The translations under genes and the position numbers were made by a program. From NCBI GenBank assembly GCA_963697205.1, contig CAVONB010000002.1:248001-312000 (forward strand): a stretch of DNA of 64,000 nt, given 5' to 3'. The notes beneath the pieces were generated by a model. The model was not told the DNA's origin. It was given only the letters and a program-made list of their open reading frames with translations, and did not search any database. This document shows positions 33,973 through 42,296 of this stretch, piece by piece; position 1 is the first letter of the stretch; every line of letters begins with the position of its first letter. The DNA comes from CAVONB01 sp963697205 (GTDB lineage Bacteria > Pseudomonadota > Alphaproteobacteria > Rhizobiales > Hyphomicrobiaceae).

Positions 33973-34139
33973 TAGTGTTCCGTCTCGGACATTTGCTTCC
34001 CTGTGCGGCTAGTTTTCAAGCAAATGTCTGAGACATAAGGAACACTAACAAAACGCTGATTTTAATGTTGCTTTTGCTACTGACGCTTGGCAGAGCAGCT
34101 TGCAGTAACCGGGGAACAAGCGTCAGTGACGCAACACTA
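33973..34139. repeat. Double-hairpin element, copy B
   Basis: Hairpin 1 spans 33973-34047 (75 bp, same length as copy A) and hairpin 2 spans 34063-34139, again 15 bp apart. The outer stems TAGTGTTCC/GGAACACTA and TAATGTTGC/GCAACACTA and the inner GACATTTGC/GCAAATGTC and CTGACGC/GCGTCAG are kept, while the loops differ from copy A. The orientation is the same as copy A. The rest of 33958-34346 has no gene. Confidence 0.85.
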
Positions 34140-34346
34140 GCCGGGCGCTGCCCGATACGGCAAAGCGTAGACCATCGCTGCGACCGGTCAATCGACCATG
34201 CGCCCGCGCGCTCGTCGCAGCCGTGATCAGCCGGTCACGCAAAGACGCCCCGTGACCATTGGCGCGCATTGCGTTAGAGATGGAGGCCCCGAGGGGCTAC
34301 GCCCTCCTGCCGCACCTCCCAGCCAAGCGACGAAGGATATCGCGTC

Positions 34347-34724
34347 TTGCGCAAGCTCTACGATTGCACCAACTGCCCGGGCTACTGCTGCTCATATCCC
34401 GTCATCGCGGTGACGGCGGCCGACATAAAGCGGCTCGCCAACTATCACGAAATCACCGTCGAGGAGGCCACCAAGCGCTTCACCAAATCGGCCCACGGCG
34501 AAAAGCACGTCCTGCGCCGCAAGACCGACGAGCACTACGGTCGCATCTGTCGCTTCTTCGACACCGAAAAGCGTCGCTGCACGGTCTACACCGCGCGCCC
34601 CGCGATCTGCCGCTCCTTCCCCGGCAGCTCGCGCTGCGGCTACTACGACTTCCTGATGTTTGAGCGCCGCAAGCAGGACGATCCCCAGTTCGTCGCCACC
34701 ACCGACAACGGATTGTGGGAATGA
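34347..34724 (+). CDS. YkgJ-family cysteine cluster protein
   Basis: A 125-residue protein with the zinc- or iron-binding CxxCxxxCC-type cluster in YDCTNCPGYCCSYPVIAV, then CRFFDTEKRRCTVYTARPAI followed by CRSFPGSSRCGY. This is the typical YkgJ (UPF0153) pattern. The start appears to be TTG at 34347 with GAAGGA upstream. The function of the family is not established. It is a single gene. Confidence 0.82.
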   Translation: MRKLYDCTNCPGYCCSYPVIAVTAADIKRLANYHEITVEEATKRFTKSAHGEKHVLRRKTDEHYGRICRFFDTEKRRCTVYTARPAICRSFPGSSRCGYYDFLMFERRKQDDPQFVATTDNGLWE

Positions 34725-34796
34725 CGCCGCGGTCCTCGGCCGCCGCACGCACGTGAGCCGTGCGCGCGCGGGCTAAAGGGGCGAGCGACGCCGCCC

Positions 34797-36323
34797 CTAC
34801 ACCACGGCGAAATCGTCGTGCGTCAACGCGAGCCCGACCGACAGCGTAGCGAACTTGACGAGGCCGCCGGGCGCCGATCCGTTGGAATCGTAAAACAGGC
34901 CCCCCGTCGTATCCTCGTAGATGATCGCAGCACCGCCCGCGCTCGACGTCGCCCCGGCATGGAAGGCGCCTGCCGACAGGTGACCAGCGGGACCGACCGC
35001 CGCGAACACCCGATCCTCCAGCCGGATGATGTCCTCGCCGACCGTGAAGTCGACCACCCGGTCGACGTTGGAGCTGGGGTTTGGCGCGCTTGCGAAGGCG
35101 AACACGTCCGCGCCGGCCCCGCCCGTCAGCACATCGTTGCCCCAACCGCCGTCGAGCGTGTCATTGCCGCCGTTGCCCACCAGGCGATCCCCGCCGCCGC
35201 CGCCGAACAAACGGTCGTGCCCCTCACCGGCCCACAGCGCATCCCGTCCCGCGCCGCCAAACAGGCGATCGTTGCCGTTGCCGCCGCCCAGGCTGTCGTT
35301 CCCCACCCCGCCGTTCAAGGTATCGAACCCGTCGAGGCCGAACAGGCGGTCGTTGCCGAGGTTGCCCTCCAGCCGGTTCCAGGCGCCGTTGCCGGTCAAG
35401 ACGTCGTTGCCGGAGCCGCCTGCGGCGTCCTCGATCCGGGCGTCGAATGCGATGGCGATGTTGTCGGCGATGGCGCCGATGGAGGAGAAATGACCCGGCC
35501 TCAGATCGATCGCCACCGTGCCCGACTGACCGCTGGCGTCGATCTTATCACGCCCGCCCGCGTCCCAGATCGTCGCAATCACCGCCCCGCCGTCGGCTAA
35601 GGCGAAGGCGCTCTCCTCGCCAGTGCCGAAATAGGTCGTGTTCCCGGTGCGCGTCGTCATGTTGGCGCCGTAGAGCGACTGCAGCGCCGCGATGTCGTAG
35701 AGCATCGGCGTCACCGGCCACAGCCGATCCTCGAAGGCCAGCCCGAGCTGATCGGGGTGCGGGTCGTAGGACATCACCGTGTAGCGGCTGGAATCGAGGC
35801 TGGCGTCCAGCACGACCCCGTCAAAGGGATGGTCGAGGCCGATCGAATGGCCAAGCTCGTGCAGGATCGTGTCCCAGCCCTCGTCACCGAGCACCGGCGC
35901 AGCCACAACGTCCATCGAGTTGTTCAGCCACAGGTCGCCCGACATCTCGGCCGTCCCGGGCAGATAGGCGAAACCGAACAGGCTCTCGTCGTCGAACGCA
36001 TGGGCGCCGAACGTGATCTCGCCGAGCCCCGTGGTCTCCACCAGCCCGACGTTGGCCACCTCGTTGAAAGCCAGGATCGCCAGATCGACCAGGGTCCGCT
36101 GTTCGCTGGACAGAGAGACGATCGGGTTTCCCGAAACGAAGAACTCCGAGATCTCGAAGCCGGCCACGCCGAACGCGTAGTAGTCCGGAATGCGGCTCAG
36201 GAAGCTGTAAGTGATCGACCCCGAGCCATTGTGCCAGGCATCCTGCCCCGGCGTCAGAACGGTCTCGAGATTGGTACGATCAAACGGATTGGAACTGGGC
36301 ATGGTACGCGCAAACTCGAACAC
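34797..36323 (-). CDS. Serralysin-like M10 metalloprotease with RTX repeats
   Basis: A 508-residue secreted protease. The zinc site HELGHSIGLDH is at residues 155-165 with the Met-turn VMSY at 183-186. From about 300 there are at least eight GGxGxDxxx-type calcium repeats (GGSGNDVLTG, GGVGNDSLGGGNGNDRLFGG, GGWGNDVLTGGAGADVFAF). The C-terminus ends HDDFAVV, like type I secretion substrates, and there is no signal peptide. Serralysins are exported by PrtD/PrtE/TolC systems; related HlyD and ABC genes lie at 61-64 kb. A start at 36302 is also possible. Confidence 0.9.
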   Translation of the reverse strand: MFEFARTMPSSNPFDRTNLETVLTPGQDAWHNGSGSITYSFLSRIPDYYAFGVAGFEISEFFVSGNPIVSLSSEQRTLVDLAILAFNEVANVGLVETTGLGEITFGAHAFDDESLFGFAYLPGTAEMSGDLWLNNSMDVVAAPVLGDEGWDTILHELGHSIGLDHPFDGVVLDASLDSSRYTVMSYDPHPDQLGLAFEDRLWPVTPMLYDIAALQSLYGANMTTRTGNTTYFGTGEESAFALADGGAVIATIWDAGGRDKIDASGQSGTVAIDLRPGHFSSIGAIADNIAIAFDARIEDAAGGSGNDVLTGNGAWNRLEGNLGNDRLFGLDGFDTLNGGVGNDSLGGGNGNDRLFGGAGRDALWAGEGHDRLFGGGGGDRLVGNGGNDTLDGGWGNDVLTGGAGADVFAFASAPNPSSNVDRVVDFTVGEDIIRLEDRVFAAVGPAGHLSAGAFHAGATSSAGGAAIIYEDTTGGLFYDSNGSAPGGLVKFATLSVGLALTHDDFAVV

Positions 36324-36469
36324 TGAAACCTGACGTGAGGCTAGCGCGGCACGGTCAAGATTTTCTGAACCCGGCGAATCGCGGGAGCCCGCCGAGGCAC
36401 GGCCGCCGCGGTTTCTAGCGCCGTCCGGCCGGGTAGGGATGCACAGGAAATGCGCACTTCCGACCGATG

Positions 36470-36662
36470 ACCATTTCCGTGCCGATTAGCGACATATTCC
36501 ACGATCTGTTTTCAATCGGAGTGCAAAAAACAGGCAGAATGCCACTTCGCCTAACCAAATTTGGCAGGTAAGATCACTTTTGGGCCCGTGGGTACGGGTT
36601 GCGAGCCACAGTACCCCTTGCCTATTTGACTTGGCGTCGGCTCAATGAGCCGACGCCTTTTT
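36470..36662 (+). ncRNA. Candidate small RNA in the 36324-36880 gap
   Basis: The 557-base gap between the protease and GST genes is less GC-rich than its surroundings and ends in a strong plus-strand terminator with no plus-strand gene before it. A second hairpin CCCGT-GGGT-ACGGG lies near 36583. No plausible protein fits. The 5-prime end is a guess. Confidence 0.35.
36633..36662 (+). terminator. Intrinsic terminator without an assigned gene
   Basis: GGCGTCGGCT pairs with AGCCGACGCC around CAATG, followed by TTTTT. The T-run is on the plus strand only. The nearest plus-strand gene upstream is 1.9 kb away with an opposite gene between. Confidence 0.8.
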
Positions 36663-36880
36663 GCATCGCACCAGACACCCTGAGAAACGGCCTGCGCCAC
36701 GTGTCCGCCGGCCTACCGCTGTCGGGGGCATCCAGCCCCACCTCCCTGCCGACCGCGGTCCCCGCCGCCCCGTGACGCTCGCCGCGCCGTCTCGACTTCC
36801 CCCAGAATATTTCTAGACTGCGCCAAACGCCCGGCCAGCGCACCGCAGCCGGCGCCGAAGGACACTGTGGGAGGCTGCCG

Positions 36881-37504
36881 ATGCTGAAAATCTACGGGCG
36901 GGCGAACTCGATCAACGTGCGCAAGGTGCTCTGGCTCTGCCACGAAATCGGTCTGGATTATGACCGGGCCGATTTCGGCCGCGGTTACACGCCAACCGAT
37001 TCCGCCGAATTTCGCGCTGTCAGCCCCTTCGGTGTTGTTCCGGTAATTGATGACGATGGTTTCATTTTGCGAGAATCCAATACGATCGTTCGCTATCTCG
37101 CCGAAAAACACGCCCGTCACGATCTCTATCCGACGGATCTGCGTCGTCGCGCCACGATCCAGGCCTGGATGGATTGGGGCTCGACGGACTTCTCAGCCGG
37201 CGTCCGCCCTGTGTTCTTCGGCCTCCACCTCAAGCATCCAGATTTTCAGGACCCCGCCCGCATCGCCGCCGGCGCGGCGGACTGGACGAAACAGATGCAC
37301 CGCCTCGAGGCCACGCTTGCCGAGACCGGCCCATACCTGATGGGCGACGCCTTCACGATCGCCGACATCCCCGTCGGCCTGTTCGTCAACCGCTGGTTCG
37401 CCGTCGCGTTCGCCAAGCCGGAATTGCCCCAAGTCGCCGCCTACTATGACCGCCTGGCCGGACGCCCCGCCTACCGGCTCCACGGGCGCAACGGCACGCC
37501 GTAG
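36881..37504 (+). CDS. Glutathione S-transferase family protein
   Basis: A 207-residue protein. The N-terminal thioredoxin-like domain has MLKIYGRANSINVRKVLWLC, with Ser/Asn residues in the active-site turn, then SPFGVVPVIDDDGFILRESN containing the cis-Pro and the ES glutathione-binding pair. The C-terminal helical domain ends with FTIADIPVGLFVNRWF. The arrangement is that of beta or theta-like bacterial GSTs. The start at 36881 follows GGGAGGCTGCCG. Confidence 0.9.
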   Translation: MLKIYGRANSINVRKVLWLCHEIGLDYDRADFGRGYTPTDSAEFRAVSPFGVVPVIDDDGFILRESNTIVRYLAEKHARHDLYPTDLRRRATIQAWMDWGSTDFSAGVRPVFFGLHLKHPDFQDPARIAAGAADWTKQMHRLEATLAETGPYLMGDAFTIADIPVGLFVNRWFAVAFAKPELPQVAAYYDRLAGRPAYRLHGRNGTP

Positions 37505-37575
37505 CCGCAGCGAAACGGTGGCCATCCCGCCGCAGCGGCGCCACCGTCGCCCTAATCCTGCCGGGTTTGCCACGC

Positions 37576-38274
37576 ATGGCCGACCCCATGAGGAGACCGG
37601 GATACATCCGCGCCGGTGACGTGAGGCCTCGTGCCCGCCCCGGTCGTGCACGATGGCCTTCCGCCCTGGCTGCCGCCCTCGCGCTGGCGCCGGCCTCGAC
37701 CGGCAGCGCCGTCGCGGGAGATATCTGCGTTGTCTGCGAAAGCCCAGCGGCCACCTATCGGTGTCGGCCGGAAGGCGGCACGATGGACGCCATCCGCGCC
37801 CAGCTCAAGTGCATGGCGGACATTGCAAAAGCGGGACAGCACGAGCGCTGTACGATCCGGCGGGCAAGTGACGGACCCTGCGAGCCGACGGCCGCTGTCG
37901 CCCCGCCCCGCACGTCGCCACAGACCACGGCACCGGCCGCACCAGCGGCCCAGCTGCCGGTCAAGCCACCGGCTTCCGGCAAGGTTGCAGCGCCGCCCAC
38001 AGCCGCGCCCCCGACGGCGGCGGCCAAGCCAACCCCCGCACCGGGAACGCCCGCCGTCCCGCCTAGCCAAGCCCAGACGCCGCGAAAAAAGGATGTCGAT
38101 GCGCCCCCGGCCACCGTCAAGGAGCTGGCCGAGCAAACGGCGAAGTCCTCCAAAAACGGTCTGTCCAACGCGGCCGACGCGGTCGGTGAGGCCGCCCGCC
38201 AGACCGGCGATGCCGTCGGTCAGGCCGCCAAGAAGAGCTGGAACTGCGTTTCGTCCCTGTTCAAGGACTGCTGA
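37576..38274 (+). CDS. Secreted Pro/Ala-rich protein of unknown function
   Basis: About 232 residues. There is a signal-like segment (WPSALAAALALAPASTG then SAVAGD), followed by a short Cys-containing region (DICVVCESPAATYRCRPEGG and LKCMADIAKAGQHERCTIRR) that could form disulfides. A long Pro/Ala/Thr linker leads to a C-terminal amphipathic stretch (NAADAVGEAARQTGDAVGQA) ending in CVSSLFKDC. I do not know the family. A start at 37588 is also possible, and a TTG lies at 37567. Confidence 0.6.
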   Translation: MADPMRRPGYIRAGDVRPRARPGRARWPSALAAALALAPASTGSAVAGDICVVCESPAATYRCRPEGGTMDAIRAQLKCMADIAKAGQHERCTIRRASDGPCEPTAAVAPPRTSPQTTAPAAPAAQLPVKPPASGKVAAPPTAAPPTAAAKPTPAPGTPAVPPSQAQTPRKKDVDAPPATVKELAEQTAKSSKNGLSNAADAVGEAARQTGDAVGQAAKKSWNCVSSLFKDC

Positions 38275-38456
38275 TCGCGCGACCGTGTGCGCAAATCCGG
38301 ACCGTCAGCCCCGCTCGACGGCGCGCTGTCGCCCGTCCCGCTTCAATCGATCGAAACCGACAGGCCGCGCCGCGGGCCATCAGCCCCGCTCGACCGCGCA
38401 CCATGCCGCCCCCGCAGAGGCGGCGCGCCGTGAGCATCAAGGCCACCAAGGCCGGA

Positions 38457-38726
38457 TCAGTGCGCGGCAAGCCACTCGCGCGCGCGGCGCTGCGCCTGGG
38501 CCACCTCAGCCTTGCTGAGCTCGCGGGCGATCTCGACCCGGTAGCGCTTGGCGTCAGCATTGCCCCGCAGCGCGGCGAGGTTGAACCATTTGTGCGCTTC
38601 CACGAGGTCGGCGCAAACGTCCCGGCCCGCGCAGTACCTCAGCCCGAGCTGAAACAAGGCATCCGGCGCACCACCCTGGGCCGCATAAGTTTCGGTCTCT
38701 GCGACCGACATGTCTCGACGTGCCAT
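38457..38726 (-). CDS. Small Sel1-repeat-like protein
   Basis: An 89-residue protein (MARRDMSVAETETYAAQGGA start) with one and a half Sel1/TPR-like helices: PDALFQLGLRYCAGRDVCAD, then LVEAHKWFNLAALRGNADAK. Sel1 repeats mediate protein contacts. The start at 38726 has GGGAGAAG upstream. It stands alone between the Pro-rich protein and a 342-base gap (38727-39068) in which I see nothing else. Confidence 0.75.
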   Translation of the reverse strand: MARRDMSVAETETYAAQGGAPDALFQLGLRYCAGRDVCADLVEAHKWFNLAALRGNADAKRYRVEIARELSKAEVAQAQRRAREWLAAH

Positions 38727-39068
38727 GTCTGTCTTCTCCCTGGTCCGACATGGACGGCCCGCGCGGGGTGTCCCCCACCCCCGGACCGCAGCGGTGCCGA
38801 TCGGCGCCGCATGCACAATCAATGTCAGGCATCGGATGATGAGACGTAAATTTGGGCGGCCTTTGACCAATTTTGTGAGCGCTATGAAGTAGATGATTCG
38901 CTAACGCGCTTGCCGGAACGAGCCACTTCGTCATGCTCCGGGACACGCCGAAACGCACTCGCAGCAGACCCGCTAACCGCGCATTCACCATGTTGGGAAA
39001 TAGCCGGATTGGCGCTCTTGCAAAGCCCCCCCAGACACGCCCAATCCCGCCGGCCGGCGCTTGGCGCT

Positions 39069-40700
39069 TCACCCGCCCTGGCCGCGCGCATCCTCCAGGA
39101 TCATCGCCGCCGCCTTCTCCGCGATCATCATCGTCGGCGCGTTCGTGTTTCCTGACGTGATGGTCGGCATCACCGAAGCATCCGCCACGCGCAATCCTAT
39201 GAAACCGCGCAGCTTGAGCCTGGCATCGACCACCGCGGCAGCATCACTGCCCATGCGGCAGGTCGACACCGGATGAAAGATCGTCGTCCCGATCTCCCCG
39301 GCTGCCGCCTCCAGCTCCGCCTCCGACTGGTAGGCCGGCCCAGGACGGAACTCCTCGGGACGATACATCTGAAGCGCCGGCTGGGACACGATCCGCCGCG
39401 TCATGCGGATCGCATCGGCGGCCACGCGCCGGTCGTCCTCGGTCGTCAGGTAATTCGGCCGGATCTCCGGGGCAACGCCGGCCTCCGGCGACACGATCCG
39501 CACATGTCCCCGGCTGCTCGGCCGCAGATTGCACACGCTTGCAGTGAATGCGGGGAAGGGATCGAGCGGGTCGCCGAACTTCGGCAACGTCAGCGGTTGC
39601 ACGTGGTACTGCAGATTCGGCGTTTCACGCGTCTCGTCGGATTTGACGAACGCGCCGAGCTGCGACGGCGACATCGTCATCGGCCCCGTTCGCCTCAGCG
39701 CATACTCGAGCCCGATCATCGCCTTCGACGCGAGGCTCTGGAACCGTTCGTTCATGGTTTTGACGCCCGAGACCTTGAACGCGCACCTGAGCTGCAGGTG
39801 GTCCTGCAGGTTGCCGCCGACACCCGGCACGTCCGCAGCGACGTCGATGCCGAGCTTGCGCAAGTGCGCCGCCGGTCCGATCCCGGACAGTTGCAGGATC
39901 TGCGGCGAGCCAATCGCCCCCGCTGTCAGAACGATCTCGCGCTGCGCAAGCGCGCCCATGGACTTGCCCGCCACCTTCAGAACCAGCCCCGTCGCCCGCC
40001 GCCCTTCGAGCAGGATGCGCTCGACGTGCGCCTGCGTCACGACCGTAAGGTTCTTGCGATGTCGCACGGGCTTCAGGAAGCCCTTCGCCGCGCTCCAGCG
40101 CAGCCCCGACTTCTGGTTGACGTGAAAATAGCCGCAGCCCTCATTGTTGCCGCGGTTGAAATCGTCGGTCTTGGGAATGCCCGCCTGGGCAGCCGCCTCG
40201 CGGAACGCATCGAGAATCTCCCACTTCACGCGCATGTTCTCAATGCGCCACTCCCCGCCACGCGCGTGCAGGTCGTCGAACGCGCCAGGCTCCATCGCGT
40301 ACTGGTCCTCGTGACGCTTGAAGTAGGGCAGCACGTCGTCCCACGACCACCCCTCGCAGCCTTGCTGCCGCCACAGGTCATAGTCGCGCGCCTGCCCGCG
40401 CATGTAGATCATGCCGTTGATGGCCGACGATCCGCCGAGCACTTTGCCGCGCGGATAAAGCAGGCTGCGCCCGCCGAGCCCGGCCTCCGACGCCGTCTGG
40501 AAGCACCAGTCACCGCGCGGATTGCCGATCAGGTAGAGATAACCAACGGGAATATGGAACCAGTAATAGTTGTCCTTGCCGCCGGCTTCGAGCAGCAGCA
40601 CCCGGACATTCGGATCCGCCGACAGCCGGTTGGCCAGAACGCACCCGGCCGAGCCCGCGCCAACGATGACGTAGTCGAATGTCCCGAGCAATTCCCTCAT
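39069..40700 (-). CDS. GMC-family FAD oxidoreductase (choline dehydrogenase-like)
   Basis: A 543-residue enzyme. The FAD motif VIVGAGSAGCVLANRL is near the N-terminus, and PRGKVLGGSSAINGMIYMRG is the GMC signature 1. GAIGSPQILQLSGIGPA is signature 2, the catalytic His lies in FHPVSTCRMGSDA, and the C-terminal Asn in TSGNTNAPTMMIAE. It oxidises an alcohol such as choline or an aliphatic or polyethylene glycol alcohol. The start at 40700 lies about 30 bases from the mobile-element region, so native upstream sequence has been partly replaced. Confidence 0.92.
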   Translation of the reverse strand: MRELLGTFDYVIVGAGSAGCVLANRLSADPNVRVLLLEAGGKDNYYWFHIPVGYLYLIGNPRGDWCFQTASEAGLGGRSLLYPRGKVLGGSSAINGMIYMRGQARDYDLWRQQGCEGWSWDDVLPYFKRHEDQYAMEPGAFDDLHARGGEWRIENMRVKWEILDAFREAAAQAGIPKTDDFNRGNNEGCGYFHVNQKSGLRWSAAKGFLKPVRHRKNLTVVTQAHVERILLEGRRATGLVLKVAGKSMGALAQREIVLTAGAIGSPQILQLSGIGPAAHLRKLGIDVAADVPGVGGNLQDHLQLRCAFKVSGVKTMNERFQSLASKAMIGLEYALRRTGPMTMSPSQLGAFVKSDETRETPNLQYHVQPLTLPKFGDPLDPFPAFTASVCNLRPSSRGHVRIVSPEAGVAPEIRPNYLTTEDDRRVAADAIRMTRRIVSQPALQMYRPEEFRPGPAYQSEAELEAAAGEIGTTIFHPVSTCRMGSDAAAVVDARLKLRGFIGLRVADASVMPTITSGNTNAPTMMIAEKAAAMILEDARGQGG

Positions 40701-40731
40701 AATGCCCCTCACCCGCAACAACCACCGCGCC

Positions 40732-41133
40732 TCACCCGGACGCCGAAGGTCCTAGATAGCGCATCGCACCGGCGACGGCCAACCGCCAGTGAACCTGCAC
40801 GGGTCCGCCTCGCCTCAGTGGCGAGGCCGAAAGAGGCGTGCGCCCGACGGAGGCATGACCGACGGTAGCGTACTCGCGCAGAATCAAGACACCACGGATA
40901 AGACGGTAGGCATCCGACACGTCCATGCCGCCGAACTTCGCCTTCCATTTGTAGAACGTCGCCGAGCTGATGCCGTGCCGGCGGCAAACGTCCGCCGTGG
41001 GCTGCCCTGCTTCCTGCTCGCGCAGGATCGCGATGATCTGCTCCTCGCTGAACCGCGACTTCCTCATTGTCCGTCTCCTTCCTGGATCGACGGACTCTAC
41101 CCAAATCTGGAGGATTTTGCGGGTCTCAGGTCA
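40732..41133 (-). mobile_element. Truncated IS3/IS407-type element
   Basis: The 5-prime end of an IS3-family element on the minus strand. The outer end ...GGGTCTCAGGTCA at 41133 is the TGACCTGAGACCC inverted-repeat end. The first 55 or so codons of OrfA (MRKSRFSEEQIIAILREQEA, HGISSATFYKWKAKFGGMDV) begin at 41067. After YRLI the frame leaves the family sequence, so the rest of OrfA and all of OrfB are missing. The sequence differs from the complete IS3 copy at 47839-49167. Confidence 0.7.
40900..41067 (-). pseudogene. IS3-family OrfA fragment
   Basis: A helix-turn-helix of the IS407 group (ADVCRRHGISSATFYKWKAK) that normally is followed by a leucine zipper. That part is replaced by unrelated sequence near 40900, although the frame stays open to 40732. 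It is not functional as a transposase without OrfB. Confidence 0.65.
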
Positions 41134-41206
41134 AAGGCTGGCGGCCCCAACTCAGGGTTTTCTGGTGATTGCGACACCAACCAGAAGCCAAGAGAAGGAA
41201 GCCACC

Positions 41207-42260
41207 ATGACTGCAGAGGATACGCCGATTCCGGGACCGCTCAACAACGTGATCCGGATCGATGACGAGCGGATCAAGGGACATCTGGACCGGGTCGTTC
41301 GCGGCACGGTCGAGGAGACGTTGAACTCCCTGTTGGACGCCGAGGCGGACCGGCTGTGCAATGCGCAGCGCTATGAGCGGACCGAGGCGCGTCGCGACAC
41401 CCGCGCGGGCCACTACGAGCGCAATCTCGAGACCAAGGCCGGCGAGGTGACGCTGAAGGTGCCGAAGCTGCGGCGCCAGACGTTCGAGACGGCGATCATC
41501 GAGCGCTACCGGCAGCGCGAAGCGTCGGTCGAGGAAGCGCTGATCGAGATGTATCTGGCGGGCGTGTCGGTGCGCCGCGTCGAGGACATCACGGAAGCCT
41601 TGTGGGGCACGCGCGTGTCGCCATCGACGGTCAGCGATCTCAACAAGAAGATCTACGCGACGATCGACGCGTGGCGGAACCGGCCGATCGAGGGCGAGCA
41701 TCCCTACGTCTATCTCGACGGCATCGTGATGAAGCGCACGTGGGCGGGCTAGGTGCGCAATGTTTCGCTGCTGGTGGCGATTGCCGTCAACGCCGAAGGC
41801 TATCGCGAGATTCTCGGCATCGTGGAGGGCGCGAAGGAGGACAAGGCCGGCTGGTCGGGCTTCCTGAAGCACCTGAAGGAGCGCGGGCTGAAGGGCGTGC
41901 GGCTGATCATCTCCGACGCCTGCATCGGACTGGCCGAAAGCGCGGTGGAGTTCTTCCCCGATGCCGGCTGGCAAAGATGCGTGGTTCATTTCTACCGCAA
42001 CGTCTTCTCCCACGTGCCGCGCCCGAAGATGCGCGAGGTGGCAGCGATGCTGAAGGCGATCCATGCGGCCGAGGATGTGCAGGCGGCACGCGACAAGGCT
42101 GGCCAAGTGATTGCCAAGCTGCGCGAGCAGCGGCTCACGCGAGCAGCCGAGCTCGTGGAAAAGTCTATCGAGGAGACGTTCGGCTACTATGCCTTCCCCG
42201 AGGAGCACTGGCGGCGCGTCAGAACCAACAACCCGCTGGAGCGCATCCTGCGCGAGATCC
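41207..42260 (+). pseudogene. IS256-family transposase, N-terminal part with amber codon
   Basis: Mutator/IS256 DDE transposase: MTAEDTPIPGPLNNVIRIDD, then YVYLDGIVMKRTWAG containing the first Asp, IISDACIGLAE with the second Asp, and NPLERILREI with the Glu. A TAG at 41750-41752 replaces the Glu codon expected in WAGEVRNVS, so the frame is cut after 181 codons and continues open beyond it. The C-terminal part is displaced to 49592-49752 by IS66. The gene is doubly inactivated. Confidence 0.85.
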
Positions 42261-42296
42261 GTAAGCATCCGGTGAGCGCCGCAGGTGCGGCCAGCT

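Noticed and set aside
40732..40900. Continuation of the IS3 OrfA frame as a real protein
   Set aside because: Sequence after YRLI no longer resembles OrfA and has no other family signal. It is probably foreign sequence joined by deletion.
41750..41752. TAG in the IS256 transposase as pyrrolysine
   Set aside because: The family has Glu at this place, and the gene is already disrupted by IS66. A simple nonsense change or error is enough.
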